A stretch of 64,000 nucleotides of DNA from Bradyrhizobium paxllaeri (GTDB taxonomy: Bacteria; Pseudomonadota; Alphaproteobacteria; Rhizobiales; Xanthobacteraceae), in contig NZ_CP042968.1 of NCBI RefSeq assembly GCF_001693515.2, forward strand, positions 8,030,501 to 8,094,500, read 5' to 3'. A model generated the notes under the pieces. That model was not told the origin of the DNA, searched no databases, and saw only the letters and a program-made list of their open reading frames with translations. Position numbers and translations under genes: made by a program. Shown here piece after piece: positions 54,346 through 63,128 of this stretch (the first letter of the stretch is position 1; each line of letters begins with the position of its first letter).

Positions 54346-54367
54346 CGGCGCGGGATTTCTCGCGCCG
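54346..54367 (+). promoter_or_regulatory. Leader hairpin of rplU, attenuator-like
   Basis: CGGCGCG / CGCGCCG, a 7-bp perfect stem with an 8-base loop, followed closely by GTTTTT. It lies just after the predicted promoter and 140 bases before rplU. Position and shape fit either an attenuator or a ribosomal-protein autoregulatory leader. Confidence 0.4.
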
Positions 54368-54508
54368 CTTGTTTTTGCGCGAAATCTCAAGGGGTTTGCT
54401 CCCCGGCCGCGCGAAAATCGTACCCATAACGACTGACCAAAAAGCCGACCCGGACAGCCCTTTCGGGAATATGTCCGAGGCCGGGATCGAACACGAAGGA
54501 ATAAAACG

Positions 54509-54994
54509 ATGTTCGCAGTCATCAAAACCGGCGGCCGGCAGTACCGCGTCGTTCCGGATGATGTGCTCGAGATAGGCAAGATCGCCGGCGACGTCGGCAC
54601 GATCGTGCAGCTTGGTGAAGTTCTGGTGGTCGGCGGTGACACGCCGGTGCTGGGCACGCCGACGGTGGCAGGCGCTTCCGTTGCGGCCGAAGTGCTGGAC
54701 CACAAGCGCGGCCCCAAGGTGATCGCGTTCAAGAAGCGTCGCCGCAAGAATTCGCGCCGCAAGCGCGGCTATCGCGACGAGATCACGGTGCTTCGCATCA
54801 CCGAGATCCTGACCGATAACGCCAAGCCTTCGATCGGCCCGCGGCCGAAGAAGGAAAAGGTCGTAGCGTCAGCCGCCGAAGGCGATGAGGCGCCGGCCAA
54901 GAAGAAGGCGCCCGCGAAAAAGGCTGCGGCGAAGCCTGCGGCAAAGAAGGCCCCGGCCAAGAAGGCCGCCGCGAAGGGCAAGAGCGAAAAGTAA
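54509..54994 (+). CDS. rplU: 50S ribosomal protein L21
   Basis: 161 aa. Residues 1-105 are a complete L21 (MFAVIKTGGRQYRV, GPKVIAFKKRRRKNSRRKRG YRDEIT region). Beyond that is an Ala/Lys/Pro tail of about 50 residues built from PAKKAAAK-like units, a common alphaproteobacterial extension, absent from the 103-aa E. coli protein. L21 binds 23S rRNA near L20. GAAGGA precedes the ATG. rpmA follows after 92 bases. Confidence 0.97.
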   Translation: MFAVIKTGGRQYRVVPDDVLEIGKIAGDVGTIVQLGEVLVVGGDTPVLGTPTVAGASVAAEVLDHKRGPKVIAFKKRRRKNSRRKRGYRDEITVLRITEILTDNAKPSIGPRPKKEKVVASAAEGDEAPAKKKAPAKKAAAKPAAKKAPAKKAAAKGKSEK

Positions 54995-55086
54995 GGCGCC
55001 TCTACGAAAAGTTGAGGCGTGAGAAAAAGTGAAATGATTCCGTCAAGGAATTGATCTAGAAATATTCGAGAAGTCGGAGACGAGCC

Positions 55087-55356
55087 ATGGCTCACAAAAA
55101 AGCAGGCGGTTCATCGCGAAATGGTCGCGATTCAGCGGGCAAGCGCCTTGGCATCAAGGCGTACGGCGGCGAACACGTGATTCCCGGCAACATCATCGCG
55201 CGTCAACGCGGCACCACCTGGCATCCCGGCCTTAATGTCGGCATGGGCACCGACCATACTCTCTTTGCCAAGGTCGAAGGTCATGTCGAGTTTCGCGCAA
55301 AAGCCAATGGTCGCACTTTCGTATCGGTAGTTCCGATGACGGAGGCGGCCGAATAG
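55087..55356 (+). CDS. rpmA: 50S ribosomal protein L27
   Basis: 89 aa, the normal length. [16 protein letters not shown], then [20 protein letters not shown] are invariant L27 blocks. The N-terminus reaches the peptidyl-transferase centre; it begins AHKK directly, with no cleavable Firmicute-type extension. Same operon as rplU; a strong terminator lies 62 bases downstream. Confidence 0.98.
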   Translation: MAHKKAGGSSRNGRDSAGKRLGIKAYGGEHVIPGNIIARQRGTTWHPGLNVGMGTDHTLFAKVEGHVEFRAKANGRTFVSVVPMTEAAE

Positions 55357-55418
55357 ACGGTGGACAAAATTCGAGTCCGCCGGGTCCTGTTGAACCGGCG
55401 GAGTCGAAAAGGGCTCCA

Positions 55419-55448
55419 GGGGAGGCGGGAAACCGGCCTCCCCTTTTT
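55419..55448 (+). terminator. Rho-independent terminator of rplU-rpmA
   Basis: GGGGAGGC / GCCTCCCC stem, a GGGAAACCG loop that can pair further, then TTTTT. It follows another inverted pair, TCCGCCGG / CCGGCGGA, at 55376-55402. It is the clearest intrinsic terminator in the window. Confidence 0.85.
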
Positions 55449-55480
55449 AATTTGCGCATTTTCGCAATCAGGAGCCCGAC

Positions 55481-56077
55481 ATGTTGCAGGACATCCCGAT
55501 CCAGACCTCGCCCTTGCGTGCGGCGAGTAGCTGCGTCCTCGAGACCGAACGGCTGACGTTGCGCCGGCCGACACTCGCGGACGTAAAAGCGATTGCGCAT
55601 CTCGCCAATGATCGCCGCATAGCGGAAAACACCCGGCGCCTGCCGCATCCCTATCTGCAGGATCATGCGGTCGAATTCGTGCGCGCCAAGGCCGCCGACA
55701 ACAGCGAGACGGTGTTTCTGATCGAGCAGAACCATTCGCCGGTCGGCATGGTCGGCATCGACCGCAGCGAGCCGGACGCGCCGGAACTCGGCTACTGGCT
55801 CGGCGTCGCGCATTGGGGCCAGGGCTTCGGCACCGAAGCCGCCCGCGCGATGATCGATTTCTTCTTCGAGGAATTCGATGCCGAGCACCTGATTTCCGGC
55901 GCCCGCGTCGCCAACCCGGCGTCGCGCAACATTCTGGAGAAATGCGGCTTCCAGTGGAGCGGCGTCGAGCTGCACCGCTTCGAGGCGCTGGGATCCTCAA
56001 CCCCGGTCGACCGCTTTCGCCTGACGCGGGGCGTGTGGGCGTCGCTGAAGAACTGGGGGAGTTCGACGAGAAGGTAG
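55481..56077 (+). CDS. GNAT-family N-acetyltransferase (RimJ/RimL type)
   Basis: 198 aa. LETERLTLRRPTLADVKAI opens the Acetyltransf_3 fold, and ELGYWLGVAHWGQGFGTEAARAMIDF contains the acetyl-CoA pyrophosphate loop (WGQGFGTEA). NPASRNILEKCGFQ follows. Such enzymes acetylate protein N-termini or small amines. A GNAT gene in this place downstream of rpmA is a frequent neighbour in related bacteria, but the target is not known. Confidence 0.92.
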   Translation: MLQDIPIQTSPLRAASSCVLETERLTLRRPTLADVKAIAHLANDRRIAENTRRLPHPYLQDHAVEFVRAKAADNSETVFLIEQNHSPVGMVGIDRSEPDAPELGYWLGVAHWGQGFGTEAARAMIDFFFEEFDAEHLISGARVANPASRNILEKCGFQWSGVELHRFEALGSSTPVDRFRLTRGVWASLKNWGSSTRR

Positions 56078-56108
56078 CAGGTCGCTTGCACCCTCCCCTA
56101 GAGGGGTC

Positions 56109-56135
56109 CGAGACGAGCGTAGCTCGCTCGTCTCG
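56109..56135. terminator. Hairpin between convergent GNAT and EamA genes
   Basis: Perfect 11-bp stem CGAGACGAGCG / CGCTCGTCTCG with loop TAGCT. It sits 32 bases after the GNAT stop and 15 before the EamA stop on the other strand. Likely a shared terminator, possibly derived from a REP-like element. Confidence 0.6.
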
Positions 56136-56149
56136 AGGGTAGCAAGGAC

Positions 56150-57064
56150 TCACGCCGGCGGATTTACCACCGCTTCCTCGCGGCCCAACTTCTGCTCGCG
56201 CATAAAGATATAGAATCCCGCGCCGATGATGATCGCCGCGCCGATCAGCGTCGAGATCGACGGCACGTCACCCCACACCACGAAGCCGAAGATCACGGCC
56301 CATACGATCATCGAATATTGATACGGCACCACGACGCTCGCCGGCGCCAGCTTCAGCGAACGGTTGATGCACAACAGCGCAAAGACGGAGATCACGCCCG
56401 CCGCAGCAAACAGGCCAAGGCTGCCGAGGGTCGGCGTCACCCAGCCGATCGGCGACATCAGCGCCCCGAGCAGAAAGGTGCCGCCGAACTGCGACGTCGT
56501 TAGCACGATATCCGGCGTGTCCCGCAGCGAGCGCGTGATCAGCATCAGGAACGCAAACGACAGGCTGCCGCCGAGCGCGATCATCGCCGGCCAGCTCACC
56601 GTCTGCGTCGACGGGCGCAGCGCGATCAGCACGCCGCAGAATCCGATCAGGATCGCGGTCCAGCGCCGCCAGCCGACACGCTCGCCGAGCACGATGCCCG
56701 ACAACGCCGTGACGAAGATCGGCGAAGCCAGATAGTAGGTAATGACGTCGGCGAGCGGCAAATAGACGGTGGCGAGAAAGAAGGCTGCGACCTCGAGCGT
56801 CGAGAGCGTCACGCGCAACAACTGCAGCCATGGCCGTTCGATGCGATTGAACTCGGCGCGCTGCTTCCAGATCACCGGCAACAGCACGAGCAGGGCCGCG
56901 CAGGCGCGCAGCCACAACAACTGGCCGACCGAATAGGTCGCGACCATGAATTTTCCGAGCGCGTCGCCGAACGAGAACATGAAGATCGACAGCAGCATCA
57001 AGCCGATGCCGGCCAGCCGCGCCGAACGCTCGTCATAGGTGGAAATTTTGGCGAACAGGCTCAT
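56150..57064 (-). CDS. DMT-superfamily transporter (EamA)
   Basis: 304 aa from the ATG at 57064; a longer frame upstream runs through REP-like DNA and is not used. Ten predicted membrane segments in two EamA repeats, with PLADVITYYLASPIFVTALSG closing the first and the second beginning near SWPAMIALGG. EamA proteins export or import small metabolites such as amino acids or purines across the inner membrane. It interrupts the plus-strand order between GNAT and MaoC. Confidence 0.9.
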   Translation of the reverse strand: MSLFAKISTYDERSARLAGIGLMLLSIFMFSFGDALGKFMVATYSVGQLLWLRACAALLVLLPVIWKQRAEFNRIERPWLQLLRVTLSTLEVAAFFLATVYLPLADVITYYLASPIFVTALSGIVLGERVGWRRWTAILIGFCGVLIALRPSTQTVSWPAMIALGGSLSFAFLMLITRSLRDTPDIVLTTSQFGGTFLLGALMSPIGWVTPTLGSLGLFAAAGVISVFALLCINRSLKLAPASVVVPYQYSMIVWAVIFGFVVWGDVPSISTLIGAAIIIGAGFYIFMREQKLGREEAVVNPPA

Positions 57065-57155
57065 TGGCGGGCGCGACGTTTCCGGTGGTTCCCAGTGACG
57101 GCCGGACGTGCTTCGGCCCTCCACGTTCTTGCGCCGCTGTTTTAAGCAAGTGGAC

Positions 57156-57174
57156 GCCCGGGACAAGCCCGGGC
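57156..57174. repeat. Short REP-like palindrome
   Basis: GCCCGGG-ACAA-GCCCGGGC, an inverted CCCGGG pair in the gap between the divergent EamA and MaoC genes. The flanking CGGGCACGACGAATTGA is typical of dispersed Bradyrhizobium elements. Confidence 0.5.
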
Positions 57175-57255
57175 ACGACGAATTGAACCAATTGTCGCAG
57201 CGGCCGCGCTCTGTGATACCGGTACACCCTCTGAAAAGCGCCACAGGAAATCGAC

Positions 57256-57741
57256 ATGACCGACTTCAACCCCGCCCAGCACCGCATGGTGAGCGAACAG
57301 CGCTGGTTCGAGGATTTCGTGCTCGGCGAACGCTTCGTGATTCCGAGCCGGACCCAGACGTCGGCCGTGTTCGCCGCGTTCCAGACCGCCAGCGGCGACA
57401 CCCATCCGATCCATTACGACGTCGAATATTGCCGTGCTCGCGGCATGCCGGATCTGCTCGCGCACGGCTTCCAGACCCTGGTCCACACCGCGCCGGGCGC
57501 CGGCCTGTTTCCCTATATCGTCGAGGAATCGCTCGTCGGCTTCCTCGAACAGTCGAGCAAGTTCTTGAAGCCGGTCTATGCCGGCGACACCGTCTACCCC
57601 GCGCTCGAAGTCATCGAGCTCGTCCCCGGCCGCAGCACCGGCGTGGTGACGCTGCGCTCGACCGTGTTCAACCAGCGCAAGGAATTGGTGCTGGAGGGAA
57701 GGCAGAAGTTTCTTGTGCGGCGGCGACCGGCGGGAGCATAG
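57256..57741 (+). CDS. MaoC-family dehydratase
   Basis: 161 aa, one hot-dog fold. The hydratase motif is ASGDTHPIHYDVEYCRARG, with the Asp and His of the R-specific enoyl-CoA hydratase site. FLKPVYAGDTVYPALEVIE is the usual following strand. Members hydrate or dehydrate acyl-CoA intermediates. It stands alone between EamA and the cyclase-like gene. Confidence 0.9.
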   Translation: MTDFNPAQHRMVSEQRWFEDFVLGERFVIPSRTQTSAVFAAFQTASGDTHPIHYDVEYCRARGMPDLLAHGFQTLVHTAPGAGLFPYIVEESLVGFLEQSSKFLKPVYAGDTVYPALEVIELVPGRSTGVVTLRSTVFNQRKELVLEGRQKFLVRRRPAGA

Positions 57742-57881
57742 CACGGCAGCGGCTGCAAGGCAGGATCGTGGCACGCTGGACGTAACTCATCCGACAGCAT
57801 TGCCGAACGACCCAGTTTCGCCCCTCTTGGCTCAGCATAGTAGACCATCTAGGATGTGAGGCCGGGATCGCGAAGCTCAGC

Positions 57882-59804
57882 ATGAACAATGACGCGGTAG
57901 GCAAGGGCGAAGAACAGGCCGCCGGGACCGGGCGATTTGATGTTCGGGGCGCAGGCGTCGCACTCGTTCGCCAAGAGACCGTCGTGCTGCTGGTTGATCT
58001 CGTGGAATCGGTGCGCCTCATGCGGGAGCACGAGGATTCTACGGTTCGTCGCTGGGCAGACTTCATCGACATCGTCACTACTTCGATACTGCCTCGCCAT
58101 CGCGGCGTCCTGGTGAAAAGCCTGGGCGATGGATTGATGGCGCGTTTCGAGACGGTGCCTGAAGCGGTCGATGCCGCCGCCGAGATGCACCGGACACTTG
58201 ACGCGCATAACTCCGGCTTCCCGGAAAGTCAGCATTTTCATCTTCGCGCCGGCGTCAATGCCGCGATGGCGTGGAGCGATGGGCTCGACATTTACGGGAC
58301 CGGCGTAAACTTGGCAGCGCGACTCGCTACGCTGGCCGGTCCGGGCGAGACGATCGCCAGCGCTTCCGCGCATGAACAGCTCGCGGGGGCCTTGGCAAGC
58401 CTGGCGCGCCCCGGCGAAACCATCGGCAGCGCCACAGCACGCGACGAGCTTACGCACGGGGTCGATGCATCGTGCGAAGACCTTGGCGAGTGCATTCTCA
58501 AGCATTTTGACAAGCCGGTACGTGCCTACCGTGTTGGCCCGGCGGCGCACCCTAGCCTCACCGGGCGACGCCATTATGGAACGGCCATGCAGCCGACTAT
58601 TGCCGTGATCCCTTTCTCCGCGAGGAATGACGCACCCGCGCTTATCGATGTCGGCAACCTGATTGCGGATAGCGTGATTTGGCGGCTCTCGAAGGCGACG
58701 GACCTGAGGGTGATTTCACGCCTGTCGACGGCCGTGTTCCGCGGCCGTGTGAACAATGTCGAAGCGGTGTCGGCGCATCTTGGCGCCACCTATGTCCTCA
58801 GCGGCGCGTATGTTGCGGATGCCGGCAAGATCATGGTGACTGCCGAACTTTCGGAGGTACGCAGCAACCAAGTTGTCTGGACCGACCGGCTGAACGGCGA
58901 AATCGGCGATCTTCTGAAGCCGGAAAGCGAATTGGCGGATCGTATCGCCCAGGCAGTGAACTTGTCCGTACTCGACGCCGAGGTGGAGCATATTCTGACC
59001 CAGCCGCTCCCCACTCTCGAGAGCTACTCGCTGCTGCTCGGCAGCATCAAGTTGATGCATCGCTCCAGCAAGGAGGAGTTTCTCCAGACGCGCAAAATCC
59101 TTGACGAACTGATTGACCGGCACAGCCGGATCGCGGCTCCGCGCGCGTGGCTCGGCAACTGGTACATTCTGCAGGTGACGCGCGGCTGGTCTGAGGATCG
59201 CAAGCGCGAGGCGGTCGAGGCCTTAAGCACCACCCACGCGGCCCTCGACCGGGACCCCTCGGACGCGCTCGCGCTTGCGACCGAGGGATTTGTCTATTGT
59301 CATTTGCTGAAGGACCTGGAGACCGCCCGCAAGCGCTGCAACGAAGCGGTGAACGCCAACCCCAGCCACGCGCTCGGCTGGCTCTATCTCGGCACCGTTG
59401 ACGCGTTCATGGGGGAAGGGAAAGCGGCTGTCGACGCGACGCGACGCGCGATGGAGCTCTCTCCGCTCGATCCGCAGCGCTACTATTTCGAGTCCCTTGC
59501 CGCAACGGCACAGCTTTCCGCGCATCAATACGAGAATGCCGAAAGGCTTGCGCGCTCATCGCTGGTGCTCCACCGCATGCACCCATCCACGTGGAGGGCT
59601 CTGACGATCTCGCTCGTGGCCCAGGGTCGAGTGGAAGAGGGACGCGAGACGCTCGCCAAGATGCGACAGCTCGAGCCGCTACTGACGGTGGAACGATATC
59701 TTGCACGAATGCCGAGTGCGGAGCTCGAGACCGGACGGCACTGGGCGCGCTGCCTGGCAATGGCAGGTCTCCCCTCGGGAAACGGCAACTCGAACCGGCA
59801 TTGA
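57882..59804 (+). CDS. Class III adenylate cyclase-like / TolB-like / TPR protein
   Basis: 640 aa. The cyclase homology domain covers about 30-215 with metal Asp39 (LLVDLVES) and Asp83 (KSLGDGLMARF). It holds an exact tandem duplication of 23 residues at 58323-58391 and 58392-58460 (LATLAGPGETIASASA / LASLARPGETIGSATA). About 230-370 is a TolB-like domain (TIAVIPFSARNDAPALIDVG). The C-terminus is TPR repeats. This architecture is frequent in rhizobia; cAMP synthesis is plausible, but the duplication may disturb the domain. The PAP2/subtilase pair follows it on the same strand. Confidence 0.85.
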   Translation: MNNDAVGKGEEQAAGTGRFDVRGAGVALVRQETVVLLVDLVESVRLMREHEDSTVRRWADFIDIVTTSILPRHRGVLVKSLGDGLMARFETVPEAVDAAAEMHRTLDAHNSGFPESQHFHLRAGVNAAMAWSDGLDIYGTGVNLAARLATLAGPGETIASASAHEQLAGALASLARPGETIGSATARDELTHGVDASCEDLGECILKHFDKPVRAYRVGPAAHPSLTGRRHYGTAMQPTIAVIPFSARNDAPALIDVGNLIADSVIWRLSKATDLRVISRLSTAVFRGRVNNVEAVSAHLGATYVLSGAYVADAGKIMVTAELSEVRSNQVVWTDRLNGEIGDLLKPESELADRIAQAVNLSVLDAEVEHILTQPLPTLESYSLLLGSIKLMHRSSKEEFLQTRKILDELIDRHSRIAAPRAWLGNWYILQVTRGWSEDRKREAVEALSTTHAALDRDPSDALALATEGFVYCHLLKDLETARKRCNEAVNANPSHALGWLYLGTVDAFMGEGKAAVDATRRAMELSPLDPQRYYFESLAATAQLSAHQYENAERLARSSLVLHRMHPSTWRALTISLVAQGRVEEGRETLAKMRQLEPLLTVERYLARMPSAELETGRHWARCLAMAGLPSGNGNSNRH

Positions 59805-59825
59805 CGCTGAGAAAAATACCCAAAC

Positions 59826-59845
59826 GTGTGTGAAGGATCACACAC
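59826..59845. promoter_or_regulatory. GTGTGTGA palindrome
   Basis: GTGTGTGA-AGGA-TCACACAC, perfect 8-base arms. It contains TGTGA and TCACA with a four-base spacer, two short of the CRP consensus. It lies 22 bases after the cyclase stop and 78 before the PAP2 start. It could be an operator for the PAP2-subtilase pair or just the cyclase terminator hairpin. Confidence 0.45.
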
Positions 59846-59922
59846 TCGAAGCCGGTGCGGCGGCGCAAGTTAGCGCAATGGAAGCTTACCCTCGGAATTG
59901 ACCAACCCACAGGGAGGCCGAA

Positions 59923-61074
59923 ATGACCCAACTGGGCGGAGCTGGAGGTGCAGGCGGAGCAGGTGGCGCGGGCGGCGCTGGTGGTGCCGGGGGCGCTGGT
60001 GGGGCAGGTGGAGCCGGCGGCGTTGGCGGAGCAGGCGGAGCGGTTCTTGGTACGCTGGCCGATGTGTATGCCAATCCAGTCATGGTGGACGCGCTCATCC
60101 ATTCGCGTGATGGGACCATTGTTACCGACACCAGTCACTACGAACCGTCTTTCCCAGGCATCGATCAGCCGAGGCAAATGGAGCGGTGGGAGCCGTGGGT
60201 TCGCGCCACGATAGCGATCGGCGAGATGCTGCAAGGCATCACCTTTCTGACGTCGGGCAACGGTTTCCAGGTCCTGTCGTTCGGCAACCTGATTGCGGAA
60301 ATCCAACGTCCGGCACGCGCAACATTCCAGAGTCAGATTCCGCTCGTCCTCAACTGGGCCCAACTGCGTAACGAACGGGCCACCGAAATAATGGCGGAGA
60401 TCGATCCGCAATACGCGTTCTGGTCGTCGATCGTCTACCTGCATCCCGAGCGAACCAGACGCACGTTCGAGCTCATCAACATGGTGCTGCAGTTCTGCGT
60501 CTATGTGGAGATGCGGTTCAAACACGCGCTGGCGTGCTATCGCCCGGTCGAATACAACGCGCAAGTGCAACCGATGATCACGACCCCAGGTCACAACAGC
60601 TTCCCTATGGGACATGGGACGCAGGCCTATGCGGTGGCTCACGTTCTCAAGATGCTGCTGAGCCTCGATCCGGCGACGTACCCGTCACATGCCTGGGTGA
60701 TTGACCAGTTGGATCGTTTGTCGGCTCGAATCACGACCAATCGCGTCATTGCGGGAGTCCACTTCCCGGTCGACAGCATGGCAGGACGCATGTTGGGCGT
60801 GGCTTTGGGCGAGTACTTCTACGGGCGCTGTACCGGTAACCAGCTATACATGAACCGGAAGTTCCTTGCTGCGGGGATCGACGGCCCCTATTCCACCACG
60901 GATTTCAATCCATTCAACACCGCTGCATCGACATCGACGACCCCGAGCCAGGATCTCGCGGTCGGCCCGCTCTACTCTGCATCCGCCGGAGCGGCGTACG
61001 TCCCGCAATCCAATTTGATGAGGCACGTCTGGCGTAGGGCGAGGAGGGAGTGGACCGGCAGATTTGGCGTGTAA
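59923..61074 (+). CDS. PAP2/vanadium-haloperoxidase-like protein with Gly-Gly-Ala N-terminus
   Basis: 383 aa. Residues 5-40 are twelve Gly-Gly-Ala triplets (one is Gly-Gly-Val). The rest carries the vanadium-chloroperoxidase/PAP2 signature: Lys200...Arg207-Pro208 (KHALACYRP), PMGH with His231, and Arg274...His280...Asp284 (RVIAGVHFPVD). Enzymes of this superfamily are phosphatases or vanadate-dependent haloperoxidases; soluble bacterial members without membrane segments, like this one, are usually VCPO-like. There is no signal peptide. A subtilase gene begins 20 bases downstream. The glycine tract may be a surface or assembly tag. Confidence 0.85.
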   Translation: MTQLGGAGGAGGAGGAGGAGGAGGAGGAGGAGGVGGAGGAVLGTLADVYANPVMVDALIHSRDGTIVTDTSHYEPSFPGIDQPRQMERWEPWVRATIAIGEMLQGITFLTSGNGFQVLSFGNLIAEIQRPARATFQSQIPLVLNWAQLRNERATEIMAEIDPQYAFWSSIVYLHPERTRRTFELINMVLQFCVYVEMRFKHALACYRPVEYNAQVQPMITTPGHNSFPMGHGTQAYAVAHVLKMLLSLDPATYPSHAWVIDQLDRLSARITTNRVIAGVHFPVDSMAGRMLGVALGEYFYGRCTGNQLYMNRKFLAAGIDGPYSTTDFNPFNTAASTSTTPSQDLAVGPLYSASAGAAYVPQSNLMRHVWRRARREWTGRFGV

Positions 61075-61094
61075 CCTGACGTGGAGAACAATCC

Positions 61095-63104
61095 ATGCCC
61101 GACGGTGAGAGCTACCCGAACTGCTTTGGCCCATACCTCCGGTACGCCATTTCGACGAACTTTGAATACTTCGCATTTTTCGACGAGCGAGCGAATTTCA
61201 GACTGTTTCTCCTCGCGGAGTTCAAGAAAGCTGGACAACAAGACGAGTTCGTGGATCGTCTAAATGCAGCTCTGTCCGATCTGTATCCAGGCTCGTCCAG
61301 CCCCTCGGTCGACCTAGGTCCGGCCGACGACAACATCCCATTTGCCACCGTGCGCGCCCCAACGACGGCGGTGACCCCAGTGGCGCCGGGCGGCCCTTTG
61401 TTCGTCCTGTGGGAGCAATACATTTCCAGGGTCGAGCTGTCGCTTCCTCTGAAGCTGTCGGTATTGCCGCCGTTCACCAAGCGCAAGATCGTCCAACGCT
61501 GGAATGAGGGAAAGAAGTCGTCGGCCGAACTGCTGATTGGCATGATGGACGATGGCTGCCCGTTTGCTGCTGCACAGTTTCTGCGGGGCGCAGCGGGTTC
61601 TGTCAGCACACGGGTGCGGGGAATTTGGGACCAGAACCGCGGCAAGCAACCTGTCCAGGTCAACAGTCGTTTTTTCGGCCAGGCGCTAACTGATTTCGCC
61701 TACGGCCTCGAATACCGCCGCGACCCTCCATCGACCAGCCAGATCGGGCTCGACGAATGGATGTCACTGCATTTGACACCTGCCGGAAGCATCGACGAGG
61801 ACGGCTGTTACGCGCATGGCCGTTTTGCAAGGCTCGCAAGCCAGCAGTCGCACGGCGCGCATGTGATGGACGTACTCGTCGGGCTCACCCCAATCTCGTC
61901 GCGGATCGGTCCCTCATCCGGCGGCGGAGACCGCCGCGATCCGCCGAGCTGGAATCCGGGAAATGCCACAACTGATCCTGCCTGCGACGCAGATCTGGTA
62001 TTCGTGCAGTTTTCCGATGACTGCATCCGTGATGCGACCGGCGTATGGCTCAAGGGTTATGTCTTCGAGGGCATCCGGTACATCATGTCTTTTGCCGACC
62101 CGAGTGTCACGAAGCGCGTGATCATTAATCTCAGCTACGGGCCAACCACCGGACCGCATGACGGCACGGCGGACCTTGAGGCCATATTGAGCGCGCTTGT
62201 CACGGAGTTCGACGGCAGCGCCGGGAAGCCCAAGCTCGATATCTTCCTGCCGGCGGGCAATACGTATCTCACCGAGGAACACGCTTTCTTCACCCGGAGC
62301 AGCGGACAACCTGGTCAAGTCGAATGGACCTGGCGCCTTCCTCCTGACAATACCGTGCTTTGTTTCTCCGAAGTATGGATGGATACCGCCGCCGCCACCG
62401 GCGCTGCCGTTACGCTAACGTCGCCCCGCGGAAACAACATTCCGGTGGCCAGCAATGTCGTCATGGGCAGCAGCACGATGTGGCGGCTTGAAGTCGGCCC
62501 CACTGTTGCCGCTCCAGGGATCGCGGCACAAGAACATGGAGATTACACGATCAAGGTCGCCGGGATTCCCGTAAACGCTGAAGTCCATGCCTATGCGGCA
62601 CGAACTAATCCGAACATGGGCGTGACGACCGGTGCCAAGCGATCGCTGTTTGTCGACCAGAATTGGGAGCGAACCCGATCAGCAACCGCCGCCTACACGC
62701 GGGTGAACGGTGAGTTTGACAAGACCGGATCGCTCGTCTCCCGTTTCGGCACTCTCAACGGAATCGCCACCGCCAACGACGCCCACGTGCATGTTGCCGG
62801 CGGTTACATTCTGTTCGACGGGCGCAAGTCGCTTTATTCGTCGGCCGGCCCCGCGCGCGGCAGTTCGGCAACACGTCGAGTCGGTCCTGATTACGTGCTG
62901 CCCTGCGACGAGTCCTACGCACTCACCGGCATGCTCGCCGGAGGCACTAGGAGCGGCAGCATGTTTCGCCTGATCGGCACCAGTACCGCGGCACCGCAGC
63001 TGGCTCGACAGTTCATAAAGACGACGTACCCACAGCCCTACAACTTTTCGACATCTCCTCCGGAGCCTGAGAAACGGGGCGCCGGCGATCTCCCGCCGCC
63101 GTAG
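61095..63104 (+). CDS. Divergent subtilisin-family (S8) peptidase
   Basis: 669 aa; GGAG lies nine bases before the ATG. The S8 residues can be placed: Asp152 (LIGMMDDG), His253 (QQSHGAHVMDVLVG), oxyanion Asn389 (FLPAGNT) and Ser630 (IGTSTAAPQLAR). About 150 residues precede the catalytic domain without a signal peptide or a clear I9 prodomain, and about 230 residues separate Asn from Ser, holding a beta-rich insert (about 400-510). The C-terminus ends in Pro residues. It is probably co-transcribed with the PAP2-like gene. It differs from the subtilase at 38750-40714 in all linker regions, so the two are not recent copies. Confidence 0.85.
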   Translation: MPDGESYPNCFGPYLRYAISTNFEYFAFFDERANFRLFLLAEFKKAGQQDEFVDRLNAALSDLYPGSSSPSVDLGPADDNIPFATVRAPTTAVTPVAPGGPLFVLWEQYISRVELSLPLKLSVLPPFTKRKIVQRWNEGKKSSAELLIGMMDDGCPFAAAQFLRGAAGSVSTRVRGIWDQNRGKQPVQVNSRFFGQALTDFAYGLEYRRDPPSTSQIGLDEWMSLHLTPAGSIDEDGCYAHGRFARLASQQSHGAHVMDVLVGLTPISSRIGPSSGGGDRRDPPSWNPGNATTDPACDADLVFVQFSDDCIRDATGVWLKGYVFEGIRYIMSFADPSVTKRVIINLSYGPTTGPHDGTADLEAILSALVTEFDGSAGKPKLDIFLPAGNTYLTEEHAFFTRSSGQPGQVEWTWRLPPDNTVLCFSEVWMDTAAATGAAVTLTSPRGNNIPVASNVVMGSSTMWRLEVGPTVAAPGIAAQEHGDYTIKVAGIPVNAEVHAYAARTNPNMGVTTGAKRSLFVDQNWERTRSATAAYTRVNGEFDKTGSLVSRFGTLNGIATANDAHVHVAGGYILFDGRKSLYSSAGPARGSSATRRVGPDYVLPCDESYALTGMLAGGTRSGSMFRLIGTSTAAPQLARQFIKTTYPQPYNFSTSPPEPEKRGAGDLPPP

Positions 63105-63128
63105 CGCCGGAGGACCTTCGCCGAGGCC

